Counted from the first letter of the stretch, positions 45,136 through 54,598 are shown. The stretch is 64,000 nt of DNA from Aquamicrobium sp. LC103 (GCF_001014615.2 NZ_LBCQ02000002.1:372001-436000), one strand, 5' to 3'. The notes: generated by a model from the letters alone, not told the origin. Made by a program: numbers and translations.

Positions 45136-45885
45136 ATGAGCGTGGCCGACAAATCGCAGAAGAAATCCGGTGGCCTTGGCGAGACCGTCAGCGTCATCGT
45201 GCAGGCGCTGCTGCTTGCGCTCGTCATACGCACCTTCCTGTTCCAGCCCTTCTCGATACCGTCGGGCTCGATGCGCCCGACCCTGCTCGAGGGGGACTAT
45301 CTCTTCGTGACGAAATGGGCCTATGGCTATTCGCGCCATTCGCTGCCCTTCTCGCCGAATCTCTTCTCCGGCCGCATCTGGGGCAGCGCGCCCGAGCGGG
45401 GCGACGTCGTCGTCTTCAAATTCCCGCCCAATCCGTCGCTCGACTACATCAAGCGCGTGATCGGCCTGCCGGGCGACCGCGTCCAGATGCGCGACGGCCA
45501 GCTCTTCATCAATGGCGACGCGGTGCCGCGGGAAAAGGTCGGCGAGATCAACAATCCGGACATCACCGAGATGAACCGGCCGGTCGACGTCTATCGCGAG
45601 ACGCTGCCCAACGGCGTCTCCTACGACACGCTCGATCTGACGCCGAACTCGATCGGCGACAACACGCGCGAATTCGTCGTTCCCGCCGGCCATTACTTCA
45701 TGATGGGCGACAACCGCGACAACTCCACCGACAGCCGCTTCTCGGTCGGCTTCGTGCCGGAGGAGAATCTCGTCGGCCGCGCCAACATCATCTTCTTCTC
45801 GATTTCCGAGGGCGCGAGCCCGCTCGAAATCTGGAAATGGCCGACCGCGATGCGTCCCACGCGCATTTTCTCCGCTGTCCGCTAG
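45136..45885 (+). CDS. lepB: signal peptidase I
   Basis: 249 residues, inner-membrane protease with its catalytic domain in the periplasm. One transmembrane helix (residues ~17-38), Ser nucleophile in PFSIPSGSMRPTLLEGD, Lys general base in DYIKRVIGLPGDRV, and box E MGDNRDNSTDSR. The operon with rnc and era is the classical order. Confidence 0.97.
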   Translation: MSVADKSQKKSGGLGETVSVIVQALLLALVIRTFLFQPFSIPSGSMRPTLLEGDYLFVTKWAYGYSRHSLPFSPNLFSGRIWGSAPERGDVVVFKFPPNPSLDYIKRVIGLPGDRVQMRDGQLFINGDAVPREKVGEINNPDITEMNRPVDVYRETLPNGVSYDTLDLTPNSIGDNTREFVVPAGHYFMMGDNRDNSTDSRFSVGFVPEENLVGRANIIFFSISEGASPLEIWKWPTAMRPTRIFSAVR

Positions 45886-45933
45886 AGCATCGGACCGAAC
45901 AGTGGCTCCGGTTTTCGGACTGTCCCGATGCTC
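45885..45933. repeat. palindromic intergenic repeat (family C) between lepB and rnc
   Basis: GAGCATCGGA ... CCCGATGCTC arms enclosing a second inner inverted repeat (CCGAAC/ CGGTTTTCGG type). It starts at the last codon of lepB and ends just before the rnc start. This resembles the 'AGAGCATG..CCGAAAAGTGG..CGGTTTTCGG' palindromes common in Hyphomicrobiales, and as RNA it would form a hairpin close to the RNase III gene. Confidence 0.7.
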
Positions 45934-45960
45934 AGGCAAAGATCCCCGGATCATGGCGTG

Positions 45961-46680
45961 ATGGCCGCGAAGCCGCAGAACAACGAAACGCTCGCGAGCG
46001 CGGTCGAGGCGATCGCCGGCTGCCCGGTACGCGACGCCGAGCGCCTGCGCCGTGCGCTCACCCACGCCAGCGCGCGCGGGGCGCATGCGGGCGACTACCA
46101 GCGGCTGGAGTTCCTGGGCGACCGGGTGCTGGGCCTGGTGGTCGCGCAGATGGTGTTCGACGCCAATCCGAAGGCAGCGGAGGGCGAGCTGTCGGTCAGG
46201 CTCAACGCGCTGGTGAACGCGGAAACGCTGGCGGAGATCGCCGACGAGGCGGGCATTTCGGAGCTGATACAGGCCGGCAGCGAGATCAGGTCGCTTTCGG
46301 CCCGCAAGCGCATCAATCTGCGCGCCGACGTGATGGAGGCGGTGATCGCGGTGGTCTATCTGGAAGGCGGTCTCGAAGCGGCGAGGGGCTTCATCCGCCG
46401 CTACTGGGAAGGCCGTTCGAAGGCTGAGACCGCGGCCCGCCGCGACGCCAAGACCGAATTGCAGGAATGGGCGCACCAGATGTCCAAGGCCGTGCCCGTC
46501 TATTCGGTCGACAAGCGGGAGGGACCGGATCATGATCCGGTCTATACGGTCAGCGCCATCGTGGACGGTTTTGAAGCAGGCGTCGGCATCGGGCGCTCGA
46601 AGCGCGAGGCCGAGCAGGCGGCCGCCACCGACATTCTGGTGCGCGAAGGCGTCTGGCAGGAAGAAGAGAACACGCAATGA
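45961..46680 (+). CDS. rnc: ribonuclease III
   Basis: 239 residues from MAAKPQNNETL. Catalytic domain with the signature QRLEFLGDRVLGLVVA and second acidic site LRADVMEAVIAVVYLEGG; the C-terminal dsRNA-binding domain runs from about residue 160 (TELQEWAHQMSKAVPVYSV ... GIGRSKREAEQAAA). It processes double-stranded RNA. It overlaps era by ATGA. A start at 45928 inside the palindrome is less likely. Confidence 0.96.
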   Translation: MAAKPQNNETLASAVEAIAGCPVRDAERLRRALTHASARGAHAGDYQRLEFLGDRVLGLVVAQMVFDANPKAAEGELSVRLNALVNAETLAEIADEAGISELIQAGSEIRSLSARKRINLRADVMEAVIAVVYLEGGLEAARGFIRRYWEGRSKAETAARRDAKTELQEWAHQMSKAVPVYSVDKREGPDHDPVYTVSAIVDGFEAGVGIGRSKREAEQAAATDILVREGVWQEEENTQ

Positions 46681-47594
46681 GCGAAACGGCTCCGCAAACG
46701 CCTGAAACCCGGTCGGGTTTCGTCGCGCTCATCGGCGCGCCCAATGCCGGCAAGTCGACGCTGGTCAACCAGCTCGTCGGCGCAAAGGTGTCGATCGTCA
46801 CCCACAAGGTGCAGACGACCCGCGCCGTCGTGCGCGGCATCGCCACTCACGGCAACGCCCAGATCGTATTCGTCGACACGCCCGGCATCTTCAAGCCGCG
46901 CCGCAGGCTCGACGAGGCGATGGTGACCACCGCCTGGGGCGGCGCCAAGGATGCCGACATCGTGCTCGTGCTGATCGACGCCGAACGCGGCATCAGGGGC
47001 GACGCCGAGGCGATCCTCGAAAACCTCGCCGGCGTGCGCCAGCCCAAGGTGCTGATCCTCAACAAGGTGGATCGCGTCAAGCGCGAAACGCTCCTCGCGC
47101 TCACGGCGGAGGCGAACACGCGCGTCGAGTTCGAGCGCACCTTCATGATCTCGGCGCTGACCGGGTCCGGCTGCGCCGATCTCCTCGACTATCTCGCCGA
47201 GAGGCTGCCCGCCGGCCCCTGGTACTATCCGGAGGATCAGCTTTCCGACCTTCCGATGCGCCAGCTCGCCGCCGAGATCACGCGCGAGAAGCTCTATCTG
47301 AGGCTCCACCAGGAGCTTCCCTATTCCTCCCATGTCGAGACCGAGAAATGGGAGGAGAAGAAGGACGGCTCGGTGCGCATCGAGCAGGTCATTTATGTCG
47401 AGCGCGACAGCCAGAAGAAGATCGTGCTCGGCCACAAGGGCGAGACGATCCGCGCCATCGGCCAGGCCGCCCGCACGGAGCTCGGTGATATCCTCGAGCA
47501 GCCGGTGCACCTTTTCCTTTTCGTCAAGGTGCGCGAGAATTGGGGCGACGATCCGGAGCGCTACCGCGAAATGGGGCTTGAATTCCCCAGATAA
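46677..47594 (+). CDS. era: GTPase Era
   Basis: 305 residues. Ribosome-associated GTPase for 16S rRNA maturation. G motifs: GAPNAGKSTLVNQL (G1), FVDTPGIFKPRR (G3), ILNKVDRVKR (G4), and the C-terminal KH domain IEQVIYVERDSQKKIVLGHK then GETIRAIG. Overlaps the rnc stop by 4 nt. Confidence 0.97.
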   Translation: MSETAPQTPETRSGFVALIGAPNAGKSTLVNQLVGAKVSIVTHKVQTTRAVVRGIATHGNAQIVFVDTPGIFKPRRRLDEAMVTTAWGGAKDADIVLVLIDAERGIRGDAEAILENLAGVRQPKVLILNKVDRVKRETLLALTAEANTRVEFERTFMISALTGSGCADLLDYLAERLPAGPWYYPEDQLSDLPMRQLAAEITREKLYLRLHQELPYSSHVETEKWEEKKDGSVRIEQVIYVERDSQKKIVLGHKGETIRAIGQAARTELGDILEQPVHLFLFVKVRENWGDDPERYREMGLEFPR

Positions 47595-47611
47595 ACGTTC
47601 AACATTGAACA

Positions 47612-48370
47612 ATGGAATGGCGTGACGAAGGCATCATCCTCGGAACGAGGAAGCATGGCGAGACCAGCGCCATACTGGAGGTGATGACGCGCGCCCACGG
47701 CCGTCATCTCGGCATGGTGCGGGGCGGCCGCTCGCGTAAGATGCAGCCCGTGCTCCAGCCGGGAAACCGCGTCGACCTCGTCTGGCGGGCGCGCCTCGAC
47801 GAGCATCTCGGCCTCTTCCAGATCGAACCGCTGGAGCTTCACGCCGCCCGCCTCTTCGACAGCGCCGCCGCCGTCTACGGCCTGCAGACGATCGCCGCGC
47901 ATCTGCGCCTGCTGCCCGAGCGCGACCCGCACGCCAATCTCTTCGAGACGCTGGAGCTGCTTCTCCAATATATCGACGATCCGCGCTCGGCGGGCGAGCT
48001 CATCGTCCGCTTCGAGCTTTTGATCCTGGACGAGCTCGGCTTCGGGCTCGACCTTTCGAAATGCGCGGGCGGCGGGGCGAGCGACGATCTCGTCTATGTC
48101 TCGCCGAAGACCGGCCGCGCGGTTTCGCGCGACGCCGGCGCGCCCTGGGCCGACAAGCTGCTGCCCTTGCCCGCCTTCCTGCGGCGCGGTTCCGGCCTCA
48201 GGGGCGATCTCGCCGCAATGGAGGAGGCGTTTCGCCTCACCGGCTATTTCTTCCTGCGCCATGTCTACGAACCGCGCGGGTTGGCCGAGCCGGAGGCGCG
48301 CGCCGGCTTTCTCGGCGCGTTGCGCAAATCCTTCAACAACCAAAGCCGAAACGGAGAGCACGCCGCATGA
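47612..48370 (+). CDS. recO: DNA repair protein RecO
   Basis: 252 residues. N-terminal OB fold ([20 protein letters not shown]), then the helical domain. It loads RecA with RecR at gaps. Start ATG lies 17 bp after era. A Cys/ELG region ([20 protein letters not shown]) fits the family, but the four-Cys zinc site of some RecO proteins is not complete here. Confidence 0.95.
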   Translation: MEWRDEGIILGTRKHGETSAILEVMTRAHGRHLGMVRGGRSRKMQPVLQPGNRVDLVWRARLDEHLGLFQIEPLELHAARLFDSAAAVYGLQTIAAHLRLLPERDPHANLFETLELLLQYIDDPRSAGELIVRFELLILDELGFGLDLSKCAGGGASDDLVYVSPKTGRAVSRDAGAPWADKLLPLPAFLRRGSGLRGDLAAMEEAFRLTGYFFLRHVYEPRGLAEPEARAGFLGALRKSFNNQSRNGEHAA

Positions 48371-48885
48371 GCGAAATCGAATTGTTCCCGGGCCATGTCT
48401 CGCGACTGGGCCTGGGCACGATCCCGCATGAGGACGTCATGCGCTATACCGGCCTCGAACTCCTGCAGCGGGTGGTCGACGGGCTCTATCCGGCGCCGAG
48501 CATCGCCGAGCGGATGAATTTCGCGCTGGTGGAGGTCGGCGCGGGCAGGGCGGTCTTCAAGGGATTGCCGAGCGAACGCCATCTCAACCCGCTGGGCGGC
48601 GTGCATGGCGGCTGGGCCGCCACCATCCTGGACTCGGCGCTGGGCTGCTGCGTGCACACCACACTGGACAAGGGCGAGGCCTACACCACGGCCGAGTTCA
48701 AGGTGAATTTGACCCGGCCGATCACCCCGAAGACCGGCATCGTGGTCTGCGAGGGCACCGTCGTCCACAAGGGGCGCACGCTCGCCGTCTCCGAGGCGAG
48801 GCTTCTCGACGAGGCGGGCAAGCTGCTCGCCTTCGGCACCGAAACCTGCTCGATCTTTCCCGTGGGCAACCTCGCCCCGCGCTGA
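48367..48885 (+). CDS. PaaI-type hotdog thioesterase
   Basis: 172 residues; its start overlaps the recO stop (ATGA). Hotdog fold: [20 protein letters not shown] (the catalytic HGG loop) followed by [18 protein letters not shown]. Family members hydrolyse acyl- or aryl-CoA thioesters; the specific substrate is unknown. It is the last gene of the long pyrE-recO transcription unit. Confidence 0.85.
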   Translation: MSEIELFPGHVSRLGLGTIPHEDVMRYTGLELLQRVVDGLYPAPSIAERMNFALVEVGAGRAVFKGLPSERHLNPLGGVHGGWAATILDSALGCCVHTTLDKGEAYTTAEFKVNLTRPITPKTGIVVCEGTVVHKGRTLAVSEARLLDEAGKLLAFGTETCSIFPVGNLAPR

Positions 48886-48890
48886 CCCGG

Positions 48891-50129
48891 CTATTCCGCC
48901 GCCGCGAGCGCCGGCCGATCGACGGGCTTCTCCCTGATCGGCCAGTGCACCACCGCCGCGAACAGGCCGAGGAGCACGCCGAGCCACCAGACCGGATCGT
49001 AGGTTCCGAAGAGATCGTAGAGATAGCCGCCGAGCCAGACGCCGAGGAACGAGCCGATCTGGTGCGAGAAGAAGACGATGCCGCCGAGCATGCCGAGATG
49101 CCTGGTGCCGAACATGATGGCGACCAGCGCGTTGGTCGGCGGCACGGTCGAAAGCCACAGCAGGCCCATCAGGATCGCGAACACGATGATCGTGGTCGGC
49201 GTCTGCGGGAACAAAAGGAAGGCCGTCACGATGATCGAGCGGCCGAGATAGATCCAGACGAGGAACATCGGCTTCGAATAGCGCTGGCCGATGACGCCGG
49301 CGGCGAGCGAGCCGATGATGTTGAAGAAGCCGACCAGGGCGAGCGCGATCACGGCATAGCGCGCGTCGATGCCGAGGTCGGCGACATAGGCCGGGAAATG
49401 CGCGGTGATGAAGGCCACCTGGAAGCCGCAGACGAAGAAGCCGGAGACGAGCAGCAGATAGCTCTTGTGCGCCATCGCCTCGCGCAGGGCCGCGCCCGCC
49501 GTCTGCTCGTAGACCGCCTGCTGCGCGGCCCCTGAGGAGGAGTTTCCGCGCAGCGGGATCGCGAGCACAGGGATGATCAGCATCATCACGCTCATGATCA
49601 CCAGCGTGTCGTGCCAGCCATAGGAGGAGATCAGCCCCTGGCTGAGCGGCGCGAACAGGAACATGCCGGCCGAGCCGGCGGCCGTGCCGAGGCCGAAGAC
49701 GAAGCTGCGGCTTTCGGCCGGAACGTTGCGGGCGAAGGCGGCGAGCACGATGCCGAACGAGCCCGAGGCGACGCCGAGCCCGACGAGAACGCCGCCGCTC
49801 ATATGCAGCATGCCGGGCGTGGTGGCCGCCGCCATCAGCACCAGGCCGGCGGCATACATCACACCCGAGAGCGCAAGCACGCGCCAGGTGCCGTATTTGT
49901 CGGCAAGCGCGCCGAAGATCGGCGTTCCGATGCCCCAGGCGAGGTTCTGGATCGCCATGGCGAGCCCGAACGTGGTGCGGTCCCAACCCTTTTCCGCCAG
50001 CATCGGCAGCTGGAAGAAGCCCATGGCCGAGCGCGGGCCGAACGTCAACGCGGCGATGAGACAGCCGCAGATGATGATGAGCCAGGGCAGGGCTGCCTGA
50101 TGGCGGGAGGCGGTGGCGGATTGCGACAT
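48891..50129 (-). CDS. MFS transporter (oxalate/formate or monocarboxylate antiporter-like)
   Basis: 412 residues with 12 predicted transmembrane helices. The A-motif equivalent GALADKYGTWRVL follows helix 2, and FGPRSAMGFFQLPMLAEKGW in helix 1/loop 1 fits the OFA/MCT-like group. Inner-membrane importer or exporter of a small organic acid; substrate unknown. Convergent with the thioesterase gene. Confidence 0.85.
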   Translation of the reverse strand: MSQSATASRHQAALPWLIIICGCLIAALTFGPRSAMGFFQLPMLAEKGWDRTTFGLAMAIQNLAWGIGTPIFGALADKYGTWRVLALSGVMYAAGLVLMAAATTPGMLHMSGGVLVGLGVASGSFGIVLAAFARNVPAESRSFVFGLGTAAGSAGMFLFAPLSQGLISSYGWHDTLVIMSVMMLIIPVLAIPLRGNSSSGAAQQAVYEQTAGAALREAMAHKSYLLLVSGFFVCGFQVAFITAHFPAYVADLGIDARYAVIALALVGFFNIIGSLAAGVIGQRYSKPMFLVWIYLGRSIIVTAFLLFPQTPTTIIVFAILMGLLWLSTVPPTNALVAIMFGTRHLGMLGGIVFFSHQIGSFLGVWLGGYLYDLFGTYDPVWWLGVLLGLFAAVVHWPIREKPVDRPALAAAE

Positions 50130-50288
50130 GGGGAGTTCCTGACGACTTGGTCGTTCAATCTAGCGCAATCGGCCGCTGAAGAGGAAATGAATACGTTCCA
50201 TTCAAGGATCAATTCCCTTGAACTGTCTCCTTTGCCCGCAGTCCGATTTCGCGGTGCGCGCCGGTTCCTGATCGCTTCAGGTTTTTGT

Positions 50289-50336
50289 CCTCCCCCGCTT
50301 CGCGGGAGAGGTCGCCCGAAGGGCCGGAGGGGGCGT
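50289..50336. repeat. dispersed palindromic repeat, family A, copy 2 (inverted)
   Basis: CCTCCCCCGCTTCGCGGGAG then GTCGCCCGAAGGGCCGGAGG. Its sequence matches the reverse complement of the element at 14224-14281 with a few changes, so the same element lies in opposite orientation in two places 36 kb apart. Confidence 0.65.
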
Positions 50337-50373
50337 TGTCGGCAGCAACGATTCCACCTTTTCCGGAGCGGCG

Positions 50374-50844
50374 CTACGGAACCTTGATGTAATGGCCGGG
50401 CGGCAGCGGCAGTTGGCCGGGCTCGTCGCCGAAACCGCGCAAGATGTGCTGCTGCGGTATGGGCGGCTGCGGCGGCGGCAGGATCACGCTCGAGGGCGCC
50501 CCGATGCTGACCGGCGGCACGAGGCTCGGCGCCTGGCGCACCAGCGGCCGGCCGATGCCGTTCATCGGCGAGGGAAGCGCTGGCGGCGGCACGATGATGT
50601 AGGTGCCGCTTTTGAGATTGTCGGCCGTAAGGCCCGGATTCGCCTGCAGGACGGTCTGGACGTTGACGCCGCAGGCCTGCGCGATCGAGGAAACGGTGTC
50701 GCCGTAGCGCACGCCGACCTTGCCGCCGCAATCGTCCTGCGCGGCGGCGGGCGAAACGTACGCCAGGGCGGGCAGGCACAGCGCCGCGCCGGCGGCGAGC
50801 CTCGTCAGAATGGTGCGGATCGGTCGCTTTCGCATCGTGTTCAC
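50374..50844 (-). CDS. secreted LysM-domain protein
   Basis: 156 residues. Signal peptide (~1-36, ending SPAAAQ), one LysM peptidoglycan-binding domain (KVGVRYGDTVSSIAQACGVN, then NPGLTADNLKSGTYIIVPP), and a Pro-rich tail. No catalytic domain. Its start overlaps the stop of the MscS gene by 4 nt, so the channel and this wall-binding protein are made together. Confidence 0.85.
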   Translation of the reverse strand: MNTMRKRPIRTILTRLAAGAALCLPALAYVSPAAAQDDCGGKVGVRYGDTVSSIAQACGVNVQTVLQANPGLTADNLKSGTYIIVPPPALPSPMNGIGRPLVRQAPSLVPPVSIGAPSSVILPPPQPPIPQQHILRGFGDEPGQLPLPPGHYIKVP

Positions 50845-51770
50845 TTGTCGGTTTTCGGCCGCCTCGTCCTAGACGCTGTCCTCGGGGACGCTGTCTTCGA
50901 GGGCGCTGCCTTCGGGGTTTCCGTGGGAACATAGAGCACTTGCTGCTGAGGCAAAGGCACGGAGATGCCCTTTGCATCGAAGGTCAGCCTCACCGCCTTC
51001 GTCAGGTCCAGCTTCGTTTGCCACCAATTGGCCGACGACGTCCAGTAGCGCGTCGTGACGATGATCGAGTTGTCGGCGAGCTGCGAGACGAAGAAGGCCG
51101 GCGCCGGTTCCTCCAGCACCCGCTCGTCGTCGCCGACGAGTTTCAGCATCGTCGCCTGAGCCAGCTGGATGTCGTCGCGGTAGCTGATGCCGACCGCCAG
51201 GTCGTTGCTGCGCGTGGCGTTGCGCGAGAAGTTGGTGACGGGCGTGCCCCAGAGCTGGCTGTTGGGCGCGAGCACGTAGAGCCCGTCCGCGGTCTTCAGC
51301 TCGGTGGCGAAGAGGCCGATCTCCTCGACGGTCCCGGAGATGCCGCCGGCGGTGATCGCCTCGCCGACCCGGAACGGCCGCAGCACCAGGAGCATGATGC
51401 CGGCGGCGATGTTCTGGAGCGTTCCCTGCAAGGCGAGGCCGATGGCAAGGCCGATCGCGCCGAGCGCGGCGATGATGCTGGCGGTCTGCACGCCGAACTG
51501 GGCGAGGACCGTGACGCCGACGAGGACCAGCACCGCATAGCGGACGATCTTGGAGAAGAACTTCCGCAGCGTCTCGTCGAAGCCGCGAAAGCGCTTCATC
51601 CCAGAATAGACCGAGCGCTCCAGCAGGTTCGCCGCTATATAGCCGATGATCAGCAGGATGATGGCGCCGAGCACCGAGAAGGAATAGGCGACGGCCAGTT
51701 GCTGAAGCTCGGTGAGCATCGCCTGTCCGGCCGTGATCATCTCGGCGGTGTTGGTCTGGAGCTCTTCCAT
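50841..51770 (-). CDS. small-conductance mechanosensitive channel (MscS family)
   Basis: 309 residues from MEELQTNTAEM; longer upstream reading is rejected. Three transmembrane helices (about 20-45, 65-85, 90-115), the pore-lining TM3 pattern GAIGLAIGLALQGTLQNIAA, then the beta domain (GEAITAGGISGTVEEIGLFA) and C-terminal domain. A Lys/Pro/Thr-rich tail extends beyond the channel core. It protects against hypo-osmotic shock. Followed by a LysM gene in an ATGA overlap. Confidence 0.92.
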   Translation of the reverse strand: MEELQTNTAEMITAGQAMLTELQQLAVAYSFSVLGAIILLIIGYIAANLLERSVYSGMKRFRGFDETLRKFFSKIVRYAVLVLVGVTVLAQFGVQTASIIAALGAIGLAIGLALQGTLQNIAAGIMLLVLRPFRVGEAITAGGISGTVEEIGLFATELKTADGLYVLAPNSQLWGTPVTNFSRNATRSNDLAVGISYRDDIQLAQATMLKLVGDDERVLEEPAPAFFVSQLADNSIIVTTRYWTSSANWWQTKLDLTKAVRLTFDAKGISVPLPQQQVLYVPTETPKAAPSKTASPRTASRTRRPKTDK

Positions 51771-52031
51771 TGTCGCGCGCCACTCCTTGCCTGGCCGCTC
51801 CCGCTCGGCAAGGATAGAACGGAGAAGGGCACTTTGTAAAAACAGTGCTTCAGGCGACCCGCCCACGATATGTGCCAGCTCGCGCGTTGCCGAGAGCCAG
51901 CGGCGCCCTTGCCAAAATTCAGCCTCAATTGAAGAGCGATAGCGGCTATGGGCTTGCGCGGAAGAAGGCGAATCGCAAGCTCGCGAGGAGCGCGGGTTCA
52001 AGCCTTCAATTCCGAGGTTTCTCAAGCCAGG

Positions 52032-53138
52032 ATGGCACCTCAGCTACGTCCCGCAAGCGCGTCCGATATCGAGCGCCTGGTGGCGATCGAGAACCGCGTT
52101 TTCCAGTCCGACCGCATCTCCCGCCGTTCCTTCCGCCAGTTGATCGAGCGGGAGACCGCCGAAACCGTCGTGGCCGAGCTCGGCGGCGGGATCGCCGGCT
52201 ATTGCATGGTGCTTTTCCGCAAGGGCAGCGGCGTGGCGCGGCTCTATTCGATCGCGGTCGATCCGGACCGGTCCGGCTCGGGGCTGGGGCGGGCGCTGCT
52301 GCAGGCGGCCGAAGCCGCCGCCTACGAGCATGGCAGGCTGCTCCTGCGGCTCGAGGTGCGCGAGGAGAACGCCCGCGCCATCCGGCTCTACGAGCAGAGC
52401 GGCTATCGCCGCATCGGCGTCGAGCCCGGCTATTACGAGGACGGCGCGGCTGCGATCCGGATGGAGAAGCTGCTGCGCGGCTCGGCGCCGATCGTCACCG
52501 GCGTGCCTTACTACCAGCAGACGGCCGACTTCACCTGCGGCCCGTGCTGCCTGATGATGGCGCGCGGCTTCTACGATCCCGGGTTCACCGCCGACGCGGT
52601 GACCGAGATCAGGCTGTGGCGGGAGGCGACCACCGTCTTCATGATGTCGGGGCCCGGCGGCTGCGAGCCCTTCGGTCTCGCCGTTTCGGCGCATGAGGGC
52701 GGGCTTTCGGCGGAAATCGTCGTTTCCGTCCACGGCGCGCTCTTCCTGCAATCGGTGCGCAGCGAGGAGAAACGCCGGGTGATGGAACTGGCGCAGGTCG
52801 ACTTCCGCCGCCGCGCCGAGGAATACGGCATCCCGGTCGAATACCGCGCCTTCGAGCTCGACGATATTCGTGCCGCGCTCGCGGCCGGCAAGCTCGCGAT
52901 CGTGCTGGTCAGCGGCTTCGTCATGTTCGGCAAGAAGGTGCCGCACTGGGTGCTGGCGATCGGCGACGACGGGGAGCACATCGTCATCCACGACCCGTGG
53001 GTGGAGGACGACCAGCGCGAAACCGCCGCCGATGCCGCCAGCATTCCCATCCCCTACGACATTTTCAGCCAGATGGCGCAGTTCGGGCGCCCGGCGCTGC
53101 GCAGCGCCGTCATTCTCGGGAAAAGAACGGAAACATGA
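52032..53138 (+). CDS. GNAT acetyltransferase fused to C39-like cysteine peptidase
   Basis: 368 residues. Residues 4-147 are GNAT: LYSIAVDPDRSGSGLGRALL holds the acetyl-CoA loop, and ARAIRLYEQSGYRRIGVEPG is typical. Residues 155-360 are a C39/papain-like peptidase: Gln163 and Cys169 in YYQQTADFTCGPCCLMMA, His305 in VPHWVLAIG, Asp321 in IHDPW. No signal peptide, so cytosolic. The start MAPQLRPASASD gives the GNAT N-terminus, though the ribosome site is weak. It overlaps the RimK-like ligase gene by ATGA. The pair is a predicted peptide-forming/trimming or protein-modifying unit. Confidence 0.85.
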   Translation: MAPQLRPASASDIERLVAIENRVFQSDRISRRSFRQLIERETAETVVAELGGGIAGYCMVLFRKGSGVARLYSIAVDPDRSGSGLGRALLQAAEAAAYEHGRLLLRLEVREENARAIRLYEQSGYRRIGVEPGYYEDGAAAIRMEKLLRGSAPIVTGVPYYQQTADFTCGPCCLMMARGFYDPGFTADAVTEIRLWREATTVFMMSGPGGCEPFGLAVSAHEGGLSAEIVVSVHGALFLQSVRSEEKRRVMELAQVDFRRRAEEYGIPVEYRAFELDDIRAALAAGKLAIVLVSGFVMFGKKVPHWVLAIGDDGEHIVIHDPWVEDDQRETAADAASIPIPYDIFSQMAQFGRPALRSAVILGKRTET

Positions 53139-54598
53139 CCTGGGTCATATTGACCGGCCGGCAGAACGATCTCGACCAGTTCGCCACCCCGCACAAGATC
53201 ATCACCAACCGGGACTACCTCGCCCATCCCTCGCTGTTCAAGGGGCAGCGCCCGAAGGTCATCAACCTGTCCAACAGCTACGCCTATCAGAGCCGCGGCT
53301 ACTACGCCTCGCTGCTGGCCAGCTCGCGCGGTCATCGCGTGATCCCGACCGTCGAGACGATGATCGACCTTTCGGAACGCAAGCTCTACGAGAACGCCCT
53401 GCCGGAACTGGAGCAGGCGCTGAACAAGGCGCGCAAGGAACTCGGCGGAAGCTTCCCGCATCGGGTGGCGGTGTTCTTCGGGATCGGCCCTTCCAAGGTG
53501 TGGGACCGTTTCTCGCGGCTGCTCTTCGACTGGTTTCGCGCGCCGGCGCTGGAGATAACCGTCAAGGATGGCGACGGCTGGGCGACGATCTCCCGCATCG
53601 GATTCCTGCCGCTGGCCCGCATGAGCGACGACGAGAAGGCGCGCTTCGTCGACTGCCTCACCACCTACACCAACCGCGAATGGCGCGACACCAAGGCGCG
53701 CACGCCGGCCAGGTACAGCTTCGCCACGCTCGTCGACCCGAAGGAGGAACTGCCGCCTTCGAGCATCCAGTCGCTGAAGCACTGGTCGCGCGTCGCCGGC
53801 AAGATGGGCGTCGAGGTGGAGCCGATCGGCCGGAAGGATCTCGCCCGGCTCGCCAATTACGATGCGCTCTTCATTCGCGAGACGACGTCAATCTCCAACC
53901 ATACCTACCGCTTCGCGCGCCGTGCCGAGCAGGAAGGCATGCCCGTCATCGACGACCCGCTGTCGATGATCCGCTGCACCAACAAGGTCTACCTCAACGA
54001 GCTGATGACCGCGAACAAGGTGCCGGTGCCGCCGACCGTGATGATCGCGGGAACCGGCGACCTGCAGCTCGCCGCCGACAGGCTCGGCTTTCCGCTGGTC
54101 CTGAAGATCCCCGACAGCGCCTTCTCGCGCGGTGTCAAGAAGGCGTCGAATTTCGAGGAGCTGAAGGCGCTCGCGACCAAATGGCTGGAGGATTCCGACC
54201 TGCTGATCGCGCAGAAGTTCGTTCCGACGGAATTCGACTGGCGCGTCGGCGTTCTCGGCGGCGAGCCGCTTTTCGCCGTCCACTACCTCATGGCCAAGAA
54301 GCACTGGCAGATCGTCAATCACGAGCGCCGGGGCAAGCCGGACGAGGGCGGGTTCCGCACCTTCACGCTGAAGAACACGCCGGGCGTGGTTGTGGAGACC
54401 GCCGTGAAGGCCGCGCGCTGCATCGGCGACGGGCTCTACGGCGTCGACCTCAAGGAGACGGCGGACGGCGTCTATGTGATCGAGGTGAACGACAATCCCA
54501 ATCTCGACCATGGCTGCGAGGATTCGGGCGAGAAGGACGAAGTCTGGGTGCGGCTCACCCAGTGGTTCATCGATCGGCTGGAACACTCGGGCCGATAA
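53135..54598 (+). CDS. RimK-like ATP-grasp amide ligase with RLAN-type N-terminal domain
   Basis: 487 residues. Residues ~1-210 form the extra N-terminal domain (VINLSNSYAYQSRGYYASLL, then SRGHRVIPTVETMIDL) called RLAN in ATP-grasp surveys. Residues ~220-480 are ATP-grasp: LVLKIPDSAFSRGVKKA (nucleotide loop), DLLIAQKFVPTEFDWRVGVL, and the Mg-binding YGVDLK (Asp438) and VIEVNDNPNLD (Glu450, Asn452, Asn454). RimK relatives add glutamate or other amino acids to proteins or peptides. Its start is inside the stop of the GNAT-peptidase gene, so they are made as a pair. Confidence 0.88.
   Translation: MTWVILTGRQNDLDQFATPHKIITNRDYLAHPSLFKGQRPKVINLSNSYAYQSRGYYASLLASSRGHRVIPTVETMIDLSERKLYENALPELEQALNKARKELGGSFPHRVAVFFGIGPSKVWDRFSRLLFDWFRAPALEITVKDGDGWATISRIGFLPLARMSDDEKARFVDCLTTYTNREWRDTKARTPARYSFATLVDPKEELPPSSIQSLKHWSRVAGKMGVEVEPIGRKDLARLANYDALFIRETTSISNHTYRFARRAEQEGMPVIDDPLSMIRCTNKVYLNELMTANKVPVPPTVMIAGTGDLQLAADRLGFPLVLKIPDSAFSRGVKKASNFEELKALATKWLEDSDLLIAQKFVPTEFDWRVGVLGGEPLFAVHYLMAKKHWQIVNHERRGKPDEGGFRTFTLKNTPGVVVETAVKAARCIGDGLYGVDLKETADGVYVIEVNDNPNLDHGCEDSGEKDEVWVRLTQWFIDRLEHSGR

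Noticed and set aside
51771-52025. 85-residue upstream extension of the MscS protein
   Set aside because: It reads into the promoter region shared with the GNAT-peptidase gene; the natural N-terminus starts at MEELQTNTAEM.
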